From: Methylophaga sp.
Lineage (GTDB): Bacteria > Pseudomonadota > Gammaproteobacteria > Nitrosococcales > Methylophagaceae
Reading direction: 5' to 3'
Assembly (NCBI RefSeq): GCF_009711715.1
Contig: NZ_VENF01000019.1
Location: forward strand, 1-50,461
DNA: 50,461 nt
Shown: positions 7,711 through 17,031 of the stretch, piece by piece
Numbering within the stretch: position 1 is the stretch's first letter
Layout: each line of letters starts with the position of its first letter
Notes under the pieces: generated by a model
Told to the model about the DNA's origin: nothing
Database searches by the model: none
Seen by the model: only the letters and a program-made list of their open reading frames with translations
Program-made: the position numbers and the translations under genes

Positions 7711-8241
7711 TCAGAGTGTATCAATAACAGAAATTGCTGCCGGGCTAAGCAGTTGTCGTGCCCGCTGTTGTGCATCACGATCCCGGGCCTGGACGATAAC
7801 CGCCCATTTATTATCCCTAGTCGCTTCCATTGTTTCGTTGATCAGCGGATCGTGGTCCGGACGCACGGTAAAAGCCCCTGCGGCAATCATGCCGAAGAAA
7901 ACACCGAACATCGCCAGCACCAGATAGGTCAGCATTGGGCTGGATTGGGTAAAGGTGGGGCCAATAGTGGTGACGATGGCCGCAATGATAAGACCACCCA
8001 CCAGACCGGCAGCACCCAGAATGTAATGCCAGAGTATCAATTCTTTACCAATGGCCTTGGTTTCCGGTTCCAGGCGATCCTGTATATGGGTATCACCGGG
8101 TTTTAATAATTGCACTTCCTCAGAGTGGAAGTGACCTTCGTCGATCAGCGAGTCTTCAGCGTGTTTGGCTTTGTCTTCGGATTCGAAGATCCCTGCGACA
8201 GTGTGCGGGCGTTTTTCCAGATTCATTTTCATATCTTTCAT
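7711..8241 (-). CDS. Small membrane protein with two TM helices, function unknown
   Basis: 176 aa. A near-perfect Shine-Dalgarno AAGGAGG precedes ATG 8241, fixing the start. The N-terminal 65 residues are soluble, mixed alpha/beta (TVAGIFESEDKAKHAEDSLI, resembling the start of stress-type 'general stress 17M'/heat-resistance proteins). Then come two hydrophobic segments (about 72-92 and 102-124, Gly/Ala-rich: ILGAAGLVGGLIIAAIVTTIG and YLVLAMFGVFFGMIAAGAF). A C-terminal segment (WAVIVQARDRDAQQRARQLL) looks like a small ferredoxin-like half. The architecture suggests a stress-related inner-membrane protein, but I do not recognise a named family. It is transcribed alone, bounded by hairpins downstream. 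Confidence 0.8.
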   Translation of the reverse strand: MKDMKMNLEKRPHTVAGIFESEDKAKHAEDSLIDEGHFHSEEVQLLKPGDTHIQDRLEPETKAIGKELILWHYILGAAGLVGGLIIAAIVTTIGPTFTQSSPMLTYLVLAMFGVFFGMIAAGAFTVRPDHDPLINETMEATRDNKWAVIVQARDRDAQQRARQLLSPAAISVIDTL

Positions 8242-8343
8242 CGTGCCTCCTTACAGATTCGGGATATGCCCTTACAGAAAGTGACAATAAAAAAGCCGCA
8301 GATATCCCTATCCACGGCAGGGGAAACGATAGCAATACGAGGA

Positions 8344-10490
8344 CTAGCGAGGACTGACCTGGAACACACCCACCAGTTGAGTCAGTTTATGGGCAGTGTT
8401 TCGAACCATCACTGAGCGTTGTTGCAGGGCATCGATAGCCTGCGTCATCAGGCCGGCTGAGTGGCCGACATCCCGCGCGGTTTCGCCATGGATCTGACTG
8501 TTCTTCTCCAGTTGCTTGATGGTAGCGAACATCTGTTCTACCAGTTGGTGTAAAGCGGTGTTTTCAGAGGAGGCCTCTTCAGTTTTCTTGAGGCTGCGGT
8601 CGACGTTGTCGACGCCGGACTCCATGAATTTGACGGCTTCCAGCGTTTCGGACTGCATGGTTTCAATCATTTTCTGGATTTCTTCAGCCGAGTTCGCTGT
8701 GCGCGAGGCGAGCCCGCGGACTTCATCGGCAACGACTGAGAAGCCTCGGCCGTGTTCACCGGCCCGAGCGGCTTCAATCGCAGCATTCAGCGCCAGCAGG
8801 TTGGTCTGGTTGGTGATTTCGGAGATGACACCAATGATGTTGCCGATTTCAGCGGTACGGCTGTGCAGGTTCTGAACTGCTCTGGCCGAGGTCTCGACCA
8901 CATCACGGATTTCCTGGGTGCCACTGCGGACTGATTCGAATTGTATCCGTGCGTCATGCACCACTTCATCCATTGCCTGTTTCATTGATTCAGCGGTGTT
9001 GGAGGCGCTGCCGATATCGTTAATCTGGGTTTCCAGTAGCTGCAGCATCTTATCGATGGCATCGGCTACTTCATTGGAAACGCTGAAAGCTTCACGGTTG
9101 GTTTCCAGCATGGCCTCATTGGTGTGGCTGACATTTGTGCTGGTTTTAATAACCTGGCCGACAATGCCGTCTAGGTTATCGATAAAGCTGTTAATCCAGC
9201 GTCCCATATCCCCGGTCTCGTCACTGGCCATCCGATTGTTATCGAGACGCTGAGCCAGATTACCTTCACCTTCAGCAATGGTGCGGATAACTTCAGTCAT
9301 TGCATCCAGCCGGTTGGCCAGCGGATTGGTGGTGAGCTTTTTGTAGAGCATCGCGATCACAATCAACATGGAACCGGAAATAGCGCCAATGGCAAGATCC
9401 GGGAGAGCGGTCAGCATATGCAGGCCGGAATTCACCCCCAGCAGCGCCAGCATCGAACAAACAAAGCCTTTCAACAGGCTGACATTGATGGAGCGACGAC
9501 GATAGACCTCTTCCAGGTCGCCTTCACACATCATGCCCCAGCGATCCGATGACCCTTTAAGCTGGAAGGTGACGCCTTTACCGATAACCGGGATATGACG
9601 GTAGTCGGAATAGCCGGGATAGGTCACAAACAGGTTGCTACCGTTACGGATGGTTTCACGCACGCCGGGGTGAAGTTGACCCGTCGCCGGATCGGTAAAG
9701 CGGATTTCAAACTCGGTATGGCGATTGACCCGGACCGTGCCCCAATTGGTATGAATACCGCTTTTGAGGTTTTCACCATGAGAGAAAGTATTGTCTTCAA
9801 AGCGTGAGCGGGAGAGGGCAATACCCTGTTGCAGATTGGGTTCAAATCGTGACTCAACCATGAATATATAGTTGTCACCCGACTCAGGATAAATGTGGCC
9901 GGCTTCACGCTGAATCAAATCACCCAGGACATCATTAGGCACCCGGCCACAGACAGCCCCCAGTTTTTCACCGTCACGACTCAGCGGCTCATAGAACATT
10001 AAAGTGACTTCATCATGGAATTTGGAACTGGAAGGCCCACCTTTAAGGTCAGCTCATCAACGTATGGTCCATGCAGGAAGGCTTCATTGATCCCTTTTGC
10101 TACCGCTTTTTTATTCAGATCGTTTTGACCGATATGGGCACTGTGCGTCGAATGGGTGACACCCCCGTTAAGGTCGATAACAAACAGCTCGGAAAAATCC
10201 GGTGCTGCAGTGAGGCGATCATTAAGTGTGTGAAGGTTAATTTCCGGGTAGCTGTTAATCAGCTGTTCGGCGAGCAATTCCATTTGATCCCACTGGCTGG
10301 CAACCCATTGCTGCAAGAGTTTGACGCGGGTAGCGGCAATGCCTTCGAAGGTTTTTTCCACAGCACTGTAGTTGTGGCGGTTAAGGAAGCAGGAGCGTGA
10401 CATGGCGAGTTTGCCGGTACTGCCAAACCAGGGCAGCCATTTTCGTTCTGCCCGGCTGAGATGCATGGAGAGGCTTTTCAGATTGCTCAT
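8344..10490 (-). pseudogene. Methyl-accepting chemotaxis protein, split by an apparent -1 frameshift
   Basis: Two abutting frames together encode one transducer of about 715 residues. The 5' piece (9999-10490, 163 aa) carries the first part of a sensor domain. The 3' piece (8344-9999, 551 aa) carries the rest of it, two adjacent TM helices, a HAMP-like linker ([20 protein letters not shown]) and the signalling domain with the conserved hairpin tip [20 protein letters not shown] and [15 protein letters not shown]. The break lies near 10030-10045: adding one G to the GGG run there gives a continuous reading ...[21 protein letters not shown]. The first piece stops with TAATG, overlapping the ATG of the second, so reinitiation might still make a shortened receptor. 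There is no N-terminal TM helix, so the sensor is predicted cytoplasmic. Either a true pseudogene or a sequencing error. Confidence 0.85.
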
Positions 10491-10492
10491 TA

Positions 10493-10525
10493 TCTTTCTC
10501 TATTGTTGTAACCAATAGAGAAAGA
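10493..10525 (-). promoter_or_regulatory. 13-bp hairpin covering the ribosome binding site of the chemotaxis gene
   Basis: Arms TCTTTCTCTATTG (10493-10505) and CAATAGAGAAAGA (10513-10525) are perfect inverted repeats with a 7-nt loop. On the minus strand the structure ends 2 nt before ATG 10490, so the purine-rich SD (AGAGAAAG) is inside the stem. It could restrain translation. The function is inferred only from position. Confidence 0.6.
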
Positions 10526-10567
10526 GCAAATCCTGCGCCAGCTGATTAAACAGATGTTTTCGCTGAA

Positions 10568-10606
10568 TATTCTGATGCACCGCTATCATACGGGTGCATC
10601 AGAATA
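10568..10606. terminator. 14-bp inverted repeat between bcp and the chemotaxis gene
   Basis: TATTCTGATGCACC (10568-10581) pairs perfectly with GGTGCATCAGAATA (10593-10606), 11-nt loop. No T-tract follows on either strand, so it may be a Rho-independent-like end of bcp, an mRNA stabiliser or a protein site. The rest of 10526-10691 is AT-rich with several TTTAAA repeats and no gene. Confidence 0.45.
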
Positions 10607-10691
10607 GTGCGACTGGTTTAAAGACAGAGAAAATAATGAACCAAACTAGTGCTTGTTTTTATCTTTTAAACCATCAGTTTAAAATGGGTAT

Positions 10692-11159
10692 TTAAAGTTC
10701 CGATATAACTTCCTTGACTTCATCGACATGTTCTTTCACTTTGACCTTGCGCCACTCATGGCGCAAAACGCCTTCTTTGTCGATAAGGAAGGTGCTACGC
10801 TCAATACCCAGATGTTCCTTGCCGTACATTTTTTTCAGTTTGATCACATCAAACAGTTTGCAAACGGCTTCGTCTTCATCTGATAACAGGTCGAAAGGAA
10901 AACACTGCTTTTCTTTAAAGTTTTCATGCTTTCTCAGACTGTCACGGGAAACCCCGACAATGACGGTATCGTGTTCATTGAAAAATTCGATATTGTCGCG
11001 GAAGTTCTGGCCTTCAGTGGTGCAGCCAGGGGTGCTGTCTTTCGGGTAGAAATAAATCAGTACGTTTTTGCCTTTAAAGTCCGAAAGACGGAAGGTTTTA
11101 TCGCCGGTGCTCGGCACTTCAAAGTCAGGGACCTGCTGTCCCACTGCAACTTGACTCAT
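10692..11159 (-). CDS. bcp: Thioredoxin-dependent thiol peroxidase, Bcp/PrxQ type
   Basis: 155 aa. Reduces hydrogen peroxide and organic hydroperoxides in the cytoplasm. The peroxidatic cysteine lies in the AhpC/TSA signature FYPKDSTPGCTTEG (Cys46). In E. coli Bcp a resolving Cys follows five residues later; here that position is not Cys (TPGCTTEGQNFRDN), so the enzyme would work as a 1-Cys type or use another Cys (Cys86 or Cys97). The end segment HLGIERSTFLID is typical. It is divergent from dapA, the common gammaproteobacterial arrangement. Confidence 0.95.
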   Translation of the reverse strand: MSQVAVGQQVPDFEVPSTGDKTFRLSDFKGKNVLIYFYPKDSTPGCTTEGQNFRDNIEFFNEHDTVIVGVSRDSLRKHENFKEKQCFPFDLLSDEDEAVCKLFDVIKLKKMYGKEHLGIERSTFLIDKEGVLRHEWRKVKVKEHVDEVKEVISEL

Positions 11160-11220
11160 CTGATCATCCTGTTTTGAAACGATTTAGGGAGAAACGTACC
11201 TTACACAATCACTGCTGATC

Positions 11221-11262
11221 TTGTCATCAACAGGCAGGCAAAGTACCATGCCTGTTATTTTT
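11221..11262 (+). promoter_or_regulatory. Candidate dapA promoter overlapping a palindrome with a T-tract
   Basis: TTGTCA (11221-11226) and TACCAT (11244-11249) are spaced 17 nt. The same stretch contains AACAGGCA/TGCCTGTT (11229-11236 with 11249-11256) followed by ATTTTT, which resembles an intrinsic terminator 18 bp before dapA. If the promoter is right the hairpin is not fully transcribed from it and may instead be an operator; if transcription starts upstream it would be an attenuator. Confidence 0.4.
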
Positions 11263-11279
11263 CCGGAGTCTCATAAATT

Positions 11280-12158
11280 ATGTATAGCGGCAGTATGGTA
11301 GCGCTTGTCACACCGATGCATGAAGATGGTGCACTGGATGATGACAGCCTGCGAAAGCTGATTGAGTTTCATATCAGCGAGGGAACTGATGCCATCGTCG
11401 CTGTGGGCACGACCGGTGAGTCTGCTACTTTGAGCGTCGAGGAGCACTGTGGTGTGATCCGCAAAGTGGTTGAACAGGTCAATGGCCGCATTCCGGTGCT
11501 GGCCGGTACCGGTGCCAATTCGACTTCGGAAGCGATTGAACTCACACAATACGCCAAAGATCTGGGTGCGGATGCAGCCTTGCTGGTTGCACCTTATTAC
11601 AACAAGCCCACCCAGGAAGGCATGTATCTCCACTTCAAAGCGATTGCTGAAGCGGTCGATATCCCGCAAATTCTCTATAACGTGCCGGGGCGTACGGCTT
11701 CTGACTTACTGCCGGAAACAGTTGGGCGCTTATCTGAAATTCGTAATATTATTGGTATCAAGGAAGCGTCCGGTGACGTGTCGCGGGTTCAGCAAATCCG
11801 CCAATTGTCGACCGAAGATTTTGAGCTCTACACTGGCGAAGACGCCAATACCGTTGACTTTATTCTCGCCGGTGGACGCGGTGTGATCTCCGTGACAGCC
11901 AATGTGGCACCGAGACTGATGCATGAAATGTGCATGGCTGCCATGAACGGTGACGAGGTCAAAGCTCGAGAAATTAACCAGAAATTGGTTGCCCTCCATC
12001 AATTTTTATTTGTCGAGGCTAACCCGATTCCTGTTAAATGGGCGTTGGCTGAAATGGGAATGATTCCGAAAGGGATTCGTCTGCCCATGACGGTATTGTC
12101 GGAAAAATACCATCAGTCAGTGCGCGAGGCCCTCATTACGGCGGGTGTCCTGAATTAG
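11280..12158 (+). CDS. dapA: 4-hydroxy-tetrahydrodipicolinate synthase
   Basis: 292 aa, the family length. Condenses pyruvate with aspartate semialdehyde, the first committed step to diaminopimelate and lysine. GTTGESATL is the substrate-binding signature, [11 protein letters not shown] carries the catalytic Tyr, and [10 protein letters not shown] carries the Schiff-base Lys. GGAG lies about 11 nt before ATG, a long spacing. First gene of dapA-bamC-metallohydrolase-purC, an order also found in Pseudomonas. Confidence 0.97.
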   Translation: MYSGSMVALVTPMHEDGALDDDSLRKLIEFHISEGTDAIVAVGTTGESATLSVEEHCGVIRKVVEQVNGRIPVLAGTGANSTSEAIELTQYAKDLGADAALLVAPYYNKPTQEGMYLHFKAIAEAVDIPQILYNVPGRTASDLLPETVGRLSEIRNIIGIKEASGDVSRVQQIRQLSTEDFELYTGEDANTVDFILAGGRGVISVTANVAPRLMHEMCMAAMNGDEVKAREINQKLVALHQFLFVEANPIPVKWALAEMGMIPKGIRLPMTVLSEKYHQSVREALITAGVLN

Positions 12159-12181
12159 AATTAATGGGTGAACTGTATTAA

Positions 12182-13213
12182 ATGAACGCGAAACAATTCA
12201 AACAAACATCGCTGGTCGTCATGATGACGTCCGTATTGAGTGCTTGTGGCGCATTTTCTAACCTGGACGAAGTGGTGCCTGACAACACGCAGGAATATCG
12301 CCGTGCCGAAACCATGCCGCCACTGGATGTGCCGCCCGAATTGAGCACCAATCGTATTAACGATGATATCGCCGGTGAGAAAGATTCCACCGCCACCTAT
12401 TCCGAATTTGAGGAAGCCTCCAACAATCCGCTTGCGGCCAAATACAATATTCAGCCAGACAAGAAACCATCTCTGGCTGGTGAAGGTGCGGATCGTCACC
12501 TGATTGTTCCCGGTGAGCGGGAAGTGACCTGGGAGCGGATTCAGGACTTCTGGAAAACACAGGGTCTGGCGATTGAACGTATCGATAGCCGTATTGGCCT
12601 GATGGATACCACCGCAGATGCTGATGGTTACGCCTATCGAATTCGTATGGAGCGTGGTGATAGCTCCAAACAGTCAGAAGTGTACCTGAGCGCCGTGGAT
12701 GAAACCCGCAGCAATGCTCAGAAGAATGAAGCGACCCTGCGTCAATTAGCTGATTATCTCGGTACCCTCTATCAGGAAGATGTGCAGGAAATGCGGGTGG
12801 CTCAACCGGCACCACCGCCGGAAGAAACCGCGCGCGTTCTGCTGATTGATGAAGAGGGTGGCCAGCAAAGTCTGTTTATCGAACAGGATTTCCAGACAGC
12901 CTGGCGTCGTGTCGGCCGGGTCCTGGACAGTAAAGGTTTTACTGTTGAAGACCGCGATCGCAGTCTGGGTCATTACTTCGTACGCTATATCGACCCGTTC
13001 AAGGAAATTGAACAGGAAGAAGAGGGCTTCTTCAGTGGTCTGGCTTTCTGGCGTGATGAAGTGGAAGAAAAACCGGAAGAGTATTACTACATCAAGCTGA
13101 TTTCAGAAGCTTCCGACACCCGCGTCGTGGTTCTGGATGCCGAAGAAAAACGCACCTCCAGTGATACGGCCAAGCGTCTGCTGAATCTGATTCAGGAGCA
13201 GCTTGCCCCGTAA
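12182..13213 (+). CDS. bamC: Outer membrane assembly lipoprotein BamC
   Basis: 343 aa. BamC (NlpB) is an accessory lipoprotein of the BAM complex that inserts beta-barrel proteins in the outer membrane. It has a lipoprotein signal (MNAKQFKQTSLVVMMTSVLSAC, lipobox LSAC, Cys22), an unstructured N-terminal region with a proline-rich motif (PPLDVPPEL), and two helix-grip domains (about 90-190 and 210-340). The assignment rests on this layout and on its position directly after dapA. The stop codon overlaps the next start (TAATG). Confidence 0.9.
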   Translation: MNAKQFKQTSLVVMMTSVLSACGAFSNLDEVVPDNTQEYRRAETMPPLDVPPELSTNRINDDIAGEKDSTATYSEFEEASNNPLAAKYNIQPDKKPSLAGEGADRHLIVPGEREVTWERIQDFWKTQGLAIERIDSRIGLMDTTADADGYAYRIRMERGDSSKQSEVYLSAVDETRSNAQKNEATLRQLADYLGTLYQEDVQEMRVAQPAPPPEETARVLLIDEEGGQQSLFIEQDFQTAWRRVGRVLDSKGFTVEDRDRSLGHYFVRYIDPFKEIEQEEEGFFSGLAFWRDEVEEKPEEYYYIKLISEASDTRVVVLDAEEKRTSSDTAKRLLNLIQEQLAP

Positions 13214-13980
13214 TGCGCTTTGCTTCCCTCGGTAGCGGTAGTCGAGGCAATGCAACCATAGTCACGCACGGAAAAACCACACTCATGATTGATTGTGGTT
13301 TTTCTGCTCGTGAGGCCGAGAAAAGACTGCAACAGCTTGATATTGATGCCCGGTCGCTGACGGCGATTCTGATCACCCATGAACATGCCGATCATATGGC
13401 CGGTGTCAGGGTGATGGCCCGCAAGCATCGTCTGCCGGTGTATGCGACGCCCGGCACGGCCGGTTGCCTGCCCGCGGATATCAGTGCCTACATCCGTGAG
13501 TTTAACTGCCATGAACGTTTCACTATCAACGATATAGAAGTCGAACCGTTTCCGGTTCCGCATGATGCGCGTGAACCCAGCCAGTTCGTTTTCACTAACG
13601 GACAGCACCGTTTGGGGCTGCTGACCGATGTCGGTTCGATCACCCCGTTGATAGAAGACACTTTAAATGCCTGTGACGGCCTGTTGCTGGAAACCAATCA
13701 CGATATGACGATGTTGGAGCAGGGCGAATATCCCGAGCATCTGAAGCGTCGCGTCGGTGGCAGACTCGGGCACTTAAATAACGTGCAATCTGCGACATTA
13801 CTTGAGAAAATTGATACCTCGAAATTGCAGCACATCATGGCGATGCATATCTCGGAAAAGAATAATTGTCCATCGATAGTCGTCCCATTACTGGCCAAAG
13901 CCTTGCAATGCGAAGAAAACTGGATAGGTGTCGCTGAACAGGATGCCGGTTTTGGCTGGCGCGAACTGGTCACCCGATAA
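13213..13980 (+). CDS. MBL-fold metallo-hydrolase, YycJ-like
   Basis: 255 aa. The metal-binding motif HEHADH and later histidines in FPVPHDA, LLETNHD, and [15 protein letters not shown] mark the metallo-beta-lactamase fold. N-terminus [17 protein letters not shown] is typical of the YycJ/WalJ-related group (nuclease-like single-domain enzymes), which in gammaproteobacteria sits between bamC and purC. The substrate is not known; an exonuclease role was proposed for Gram-positive relatives. One-nucleotide overlap with bamC shows coupling. Confidence 0.9.
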   Translation: MRFASLGSGSRGNATIVTHGKTTLMIDCGFSAREAEKRLQQLDIDARSLTAILITHEHADHMAGVRVMARKHRLPVYATPGTAGCLPADISAYIREFNCHERFTINDIEVEPFPVPHDAREPSQFVFTNGQHRLGLLTDVGSITPLIEDTLNACDGLLLETNHDMTMLEQGEYPEHLKRRVGGRLGHLNNVQSATLLEKIDTSKLQHIMAMHISEKNNCPSIVVPLLAKALQCEENWIGVAEQDAGFGWRELVTR

Positions 13981-13991
13981 AGAGAATAGCA

Positions 13992-14702
13992 ATGGAAAAG
14001 AAACAAGAACTGTATTCAGGTAAGGCTAAAAGTGTCTTTGCCACTGATGATAATGACTATGTCGTCCTGAGCTTCAGAGATGATACTTCCGCCTTTGACG
14101 GCGAAAAGGTCGAACAATTGAGCCGCAAGGGCGAGGTTAACAATAAGTTTAACGCCTTCATCATGCAGTATCTTAGCGATAACGGTATTCCGACCCATTT
14201 CGAAAAACTGCTCAATGCGACCGAATCGCTGGTCAAGAACATGAAGATGATTCCGGTCGAGTGTGTGGTGCGTAATGTCGCTTCCGGTAGTCTGGTTCGC
14301 CGCCTGGGCGTGGAAGACGGTATGGAACTCAATCCACCGGTATTCGAATTCTTTTTAAAAAATGATGCGCTGCATGATCCGATGATCAATGAATATCATA
14401 TTGAAACTTTCGGCTGGGCCAAAGCTGAAGATGTCAATAAAATGAAAGACCTGACGTTCAAAGTTAATAAACTTTTGAAGAAGTTGTTTGCTGATGCAGG
14501 CATGATTCTGGTGGATTACAAACTGGAGTTCGGTCTGTTCAAAGGCGGAGTTTATCTCGGCGATGAGTTCAGTCCGGATGGCTGTCGCCTGTGGGATGCC
14601 GAAACCCGTAAGAAGCTGGACAAGGATCGTTTCAGACAAGGTCTCGGCGGTGTCATCGAGGCGTACGAGGAAGTCGCACATCGTATCGGCGTGCCGCTGT
14701 AA
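13992..14702 (+). CDS. purC: Phosphoribosylaminoimidazole-succinocarboxamide synthase (SAICAR synthetase)
   Basis: 236 aa, as in E. coli (237). Joins aspartate to CAIR using ATP in purine synthesis. Starts [14 protein letters not shown]; the ATP/substrate signatures [18 protein letters not shown] and LVDYKLEFG are present. Last gene of the dapA operon, 11 bp after the metallohydrolase, and followed by a strong terminator. Confidence 0.97.
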   Translation: MEKKQELYSGKAKSVFATDDNDYVVLSFRDDTSAFDGEKVEQLSRKGEVNNKFNAFIMQYLSDNGIPTHFEKLLNATESLVKNMKMIPVECVVRNVASGSLVRRLGVEDGMELNPPVFEFFLKNDALHDPMINEYHIETFGWAKAEDVNKMKDLTFKVNKLLKKLFADAGMILVDYKLEFGLFKGGVYLGDEFSPDGCRLWDAETRKKLDKDRFRQGLGGVIEAYEEVAHRIGVPL

Positions 14703-14731
14703 ACGCTGTCAGGATTCTACCCAGGCAAACA

Positions 14732-14760
14732 AACCCTGAGCTGTCGCTCGGGGTTTTTGT
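14732..14760 (+). terminator. Intrinsic terminator after purC
   Basis: Stem CCCTGAGC (14735-14742) with GCTCGGGG (14747-14754), 4-nt loop, followed by TTTTT. Confidence 0.88.
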
Positions 14761-14857
14761 CTTGAAAGGAGGCCACGCTGAAAGGCCCCTGGTGAGCTTA
14801 AGCCGTTTCTGCTGTCTGATTGTGTTATGTTGCAGATAAAATAGTAGAGGGGACTTT

Positions 14858-15835
14858 ATGCAAAAGCCAGATAAACCGGCCGATGAGGAAGACAGGATCA
14901 TTACCCTCAGATCACTGAATCTGCTCGATACCGAGAAGGATGAACGTTTCGACAGGCTAACCCGGCTTGCTCTGCATGTGTTCGAAGTGCCGATCGCTCT
15001 GGTCAGTCTGGTCGATGAGAGCCGCCAGTGGTTCAAGTCCTGCTTTGGTCTCAGTGTGTCCGAGACCCACCGTGATGTGTCGTTTTGCGGTCATGCGATT
15101 CTTGGTGATGAGGCCTTTGTGATTCAGGACACGCACAAGGACCCACGTTTTACTGACAACCCGCTGGTTACCGGGGAACCCTATATTCGTTTTTATGCTG
15201 GTTATCCGATTCGCTACAGTGATGGCAGCAAATTAGGCACACTCTGTCTGCTGGATCAAAGTCCACGTCATTTCACCCAACGTGAACAGCTTATTCTTGA
15301 AGATCTGGCAAAAATCGTAGAGCACGAAATTCATGCGGTACAGCTGGCCACGATCGATGAACTGACAGAGATCCCCAATCGCCGTGGTTTTTTTGCCTCA
15401 GCGACCCAGGCACTGAGCCTATGCCGGCGTCAGAAATTACCCGTCAGTCTGGTATTTCTCGACCTCAATCAATTCAAACCGATTAATGATCATTTCGGTC
15501 ATGCTGAAGGCGACAAGGCATTGATAAGATTTGCCACGATGCTGAATCAGGTTTGCCGGCAGACGGATATAGCGGCCCGGATTGGTGGTGACGAGTTCGC
15601 GTTGCTATTACCCAATGCCTCAACTGCAGCTGTCGACAAGATTCTTACGCGTTTTGCCAGCATGGTAGCGCAGGAAAACCAGGAACAGACACTGGATTAC
15701 AGGATTGCCTATTCTCATGGCGTGGTGCATTTTGATCCGGACAAACATCAGGATCTGGATGATTTGCTGGCCGAGGGCGACCAGCTGATGTATCTGCGAA
15801 AGCACAAGGGTAAAATGCAGCAATCAGGCCTTTAG
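14858..15835 (+). CDS. GAF-GGDEF diguanylate cyclase
   Basis: 325 aa. Makes the second messenger c-di-GMP from two GTP. Residues about 25-160 form a GAF sensor domain ([26 protein letters not shown], as in sensors that end GTLCLLD), and 165-325 the GGDEF domain with intact active site [10 protein letters not shown] (243-247). An RxxD inhibitory site (RQTD, 234-237) lies five residues before GGDEF, so product feedback is expected. SD GAGGGG precedes ATG. No EAL domain and no TM segments: cytoplasmic. Its end overlaps the end of pyrC by 12 bp on the other strand. Confidence 0.95.
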   Translation: MQKPDKPADEEDRIITLRSLNLLDTEKDERFDRLTRLALHVFEVPIALVSLVDESRQWFKSCFGLSVSETHRDVSFCGHAILGDEAFVIQDTHKDPRFTDNPLVTGEPYIRFYAGYPIRYSDGSKLGTLCLLDQSPRHFTQREQLILEDLAKIVEHEIHAVQLATIDELTEIPNRRGFFASATQALSLCRRQKLPVSLVFLDLNQFKPINDHFGHAEGDKALIRFATMLNQVCRQTDIAARIGGDEFALLLPNASTAAVDKILTRFASMVAQENQEQTLDYRIAYSHGVVHFDPDKHQDLDDLLAEGDQLMYLRKHKGKMQQSGL

Positions 15836-16873
15836 CTGCCAGCCGAGCAGACCGCCGGCACGCATCGGGACCAGTTCATTGTCTGCAAACGGCAAAGTTT
15901 CCGGCACCTGCCAGCTTTGTTTGCTCAGCGTGATATTGTCGTTGTTCCTGGGCAAGCCGTAAAAGTCCGGGCCGTGGAAACTGGCAAAGCCTTCCAGCTT
16001 GTCCAGTGCACCCGCCATTTCAAAGGCTTCCGCATAAAGTTCGATCGCGGCATGGGCGCTGTAGATACCGGCACAACCACAACTGCTTTCTTTACCTGCA
16101 CGGGGATGCGGCGCGCTGTCGGTGCCGAGGAAAAATTTGGGACTGCCACTGGTGGCGGCCTGAATCAGGGCTTGCTGGTGTGTATTACGTTTCAATACCG
16201 GCAGGCAGTAGTGATGTGGATGGATACCACCGACCAGCAGATCGTTACGGTTGAGCAGCAGATGATGCGGCGTAATAGTCGCAGCGATACGATCTTCTGC
16301 TTCGGCGACAAATACAGCCGCATCTGCTGTGGTGATATGTTCAAATACCACCTTGAGCTCAGGAAAGTTTTTCAGTAAAGGGGCCAAGACACGGTCAATA
16401 AAGACTTTCTCGCGATCAAATATGTCAATATCTGCGCTGGTGACCTCGCCATGAACCAGCAAAGGAATGCCATGTTTCTGCATCGCTTCCAGTGCCTTAT
16501 GGCAGTGTTTCAGGTCGGTGACGCCGGCATCCGAATTGGTGGTTGCACCGGCGGGGTAAAGTTTGACAGCATGGACAAACCCGCTGTCTTTGGCGTGGTG
16601 AATTTCATCGGCCTGCGTGTTGTCTGTCAGGTACAGGGTCATCAAGGGCTGAAAGGCACTGTCTGCCGGCAGTAAGGCCATGATGCGCTGACGATAATCC
16701 CGGGCCATGTCGACAGTGGTTACCGGCGGGCGTAAATTAGGCATCACAATCGCACGTGCAAATACGCGTGCCGTGTCGGGAACAGTGCGGGCAAGTGCTG
16801 AATCGTCCCGCAAGTGGAGATGCCAGTCGTCGGGACGGGTGAGTGTAATTTCGGTTGGTTTTATTTGTGTCAT
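15824..16873 (-). CDS. pyrC: Dihydroorotase, class II
   Basis: 349 aa. Cyclises carbamoyl aspartate to dihydroorotate in pyrimidine synthesis. The zinc-binding HLHLRD motif opens the protein; [14 protein letters not shown] contains the Lys that is carboxylated to bridge the metals; HGEVT, EHITT and GTDSAPH complete the site. Length matches E. coli PyrC (348). A good SD is not visible before ATG 16873. Convergent with the diguanylate cyclase. Confidence 0.97.
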   Translation of the reverse strand: MTQIKPTEITLTRPDDWHLHLRDDSALARTVPDTARVFARAIVMPNLRPPVTTVDMARDYRQRIMALLPADSAFQPLMTLYLTDNTQADEIHHAKDSGFVHAVKLYPAGATTNSDAGVTDLKHCHKALEAMQKHGIPLLVHGEVTSADIDIFDREKVFIDRVLAPLLKNFPELKVVFEHITTADAAVFVAEAEDRIAATITPHHLLLNRNDLLVGGIHPHHYCLPVLKRNTHQQALIQAATSGSPKFFLGTDSAPHPRAGKESSCGCAGIYSAHAAIELYAEAFEMAGALDKLEGFASFHGPDFYGLPRNNDNITLSKQSWQVPETLPFADNELVPMRAGGLLGWQLKA

Positions 16874-16951
16874 AGCCGTGAATTATGCCATAGCAAATAG
16901 CTTAGGCTGAAAAACTTGTGAACAGCGCTCGAAGGGCAACAGCGCTTGTTC

Positions 16952-16980
16952 TTGACCTTATCACGCATTACAAGTAACTT
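16952..16980 (+). promoter_or_regulatory. Candidate ilvI promoter
   Basis: TTGACC (16952-16957), 17-nt spacer, TAACTT (16975-16980, weak -10). Upstream, AACAGCGCT occurs twice as a direct repeat (about 16920-16945), each containing the palindrome AGCGCT, a possible regulator site. No leader peptide rich in branched-chain codons is evident. Confidence 0.4.
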
Positions 16981-17031
16981 TACACGTTTGATGTTTTTAA
17001 GCTTCTCGTGACGAGATTAAGAGGGAAACAC

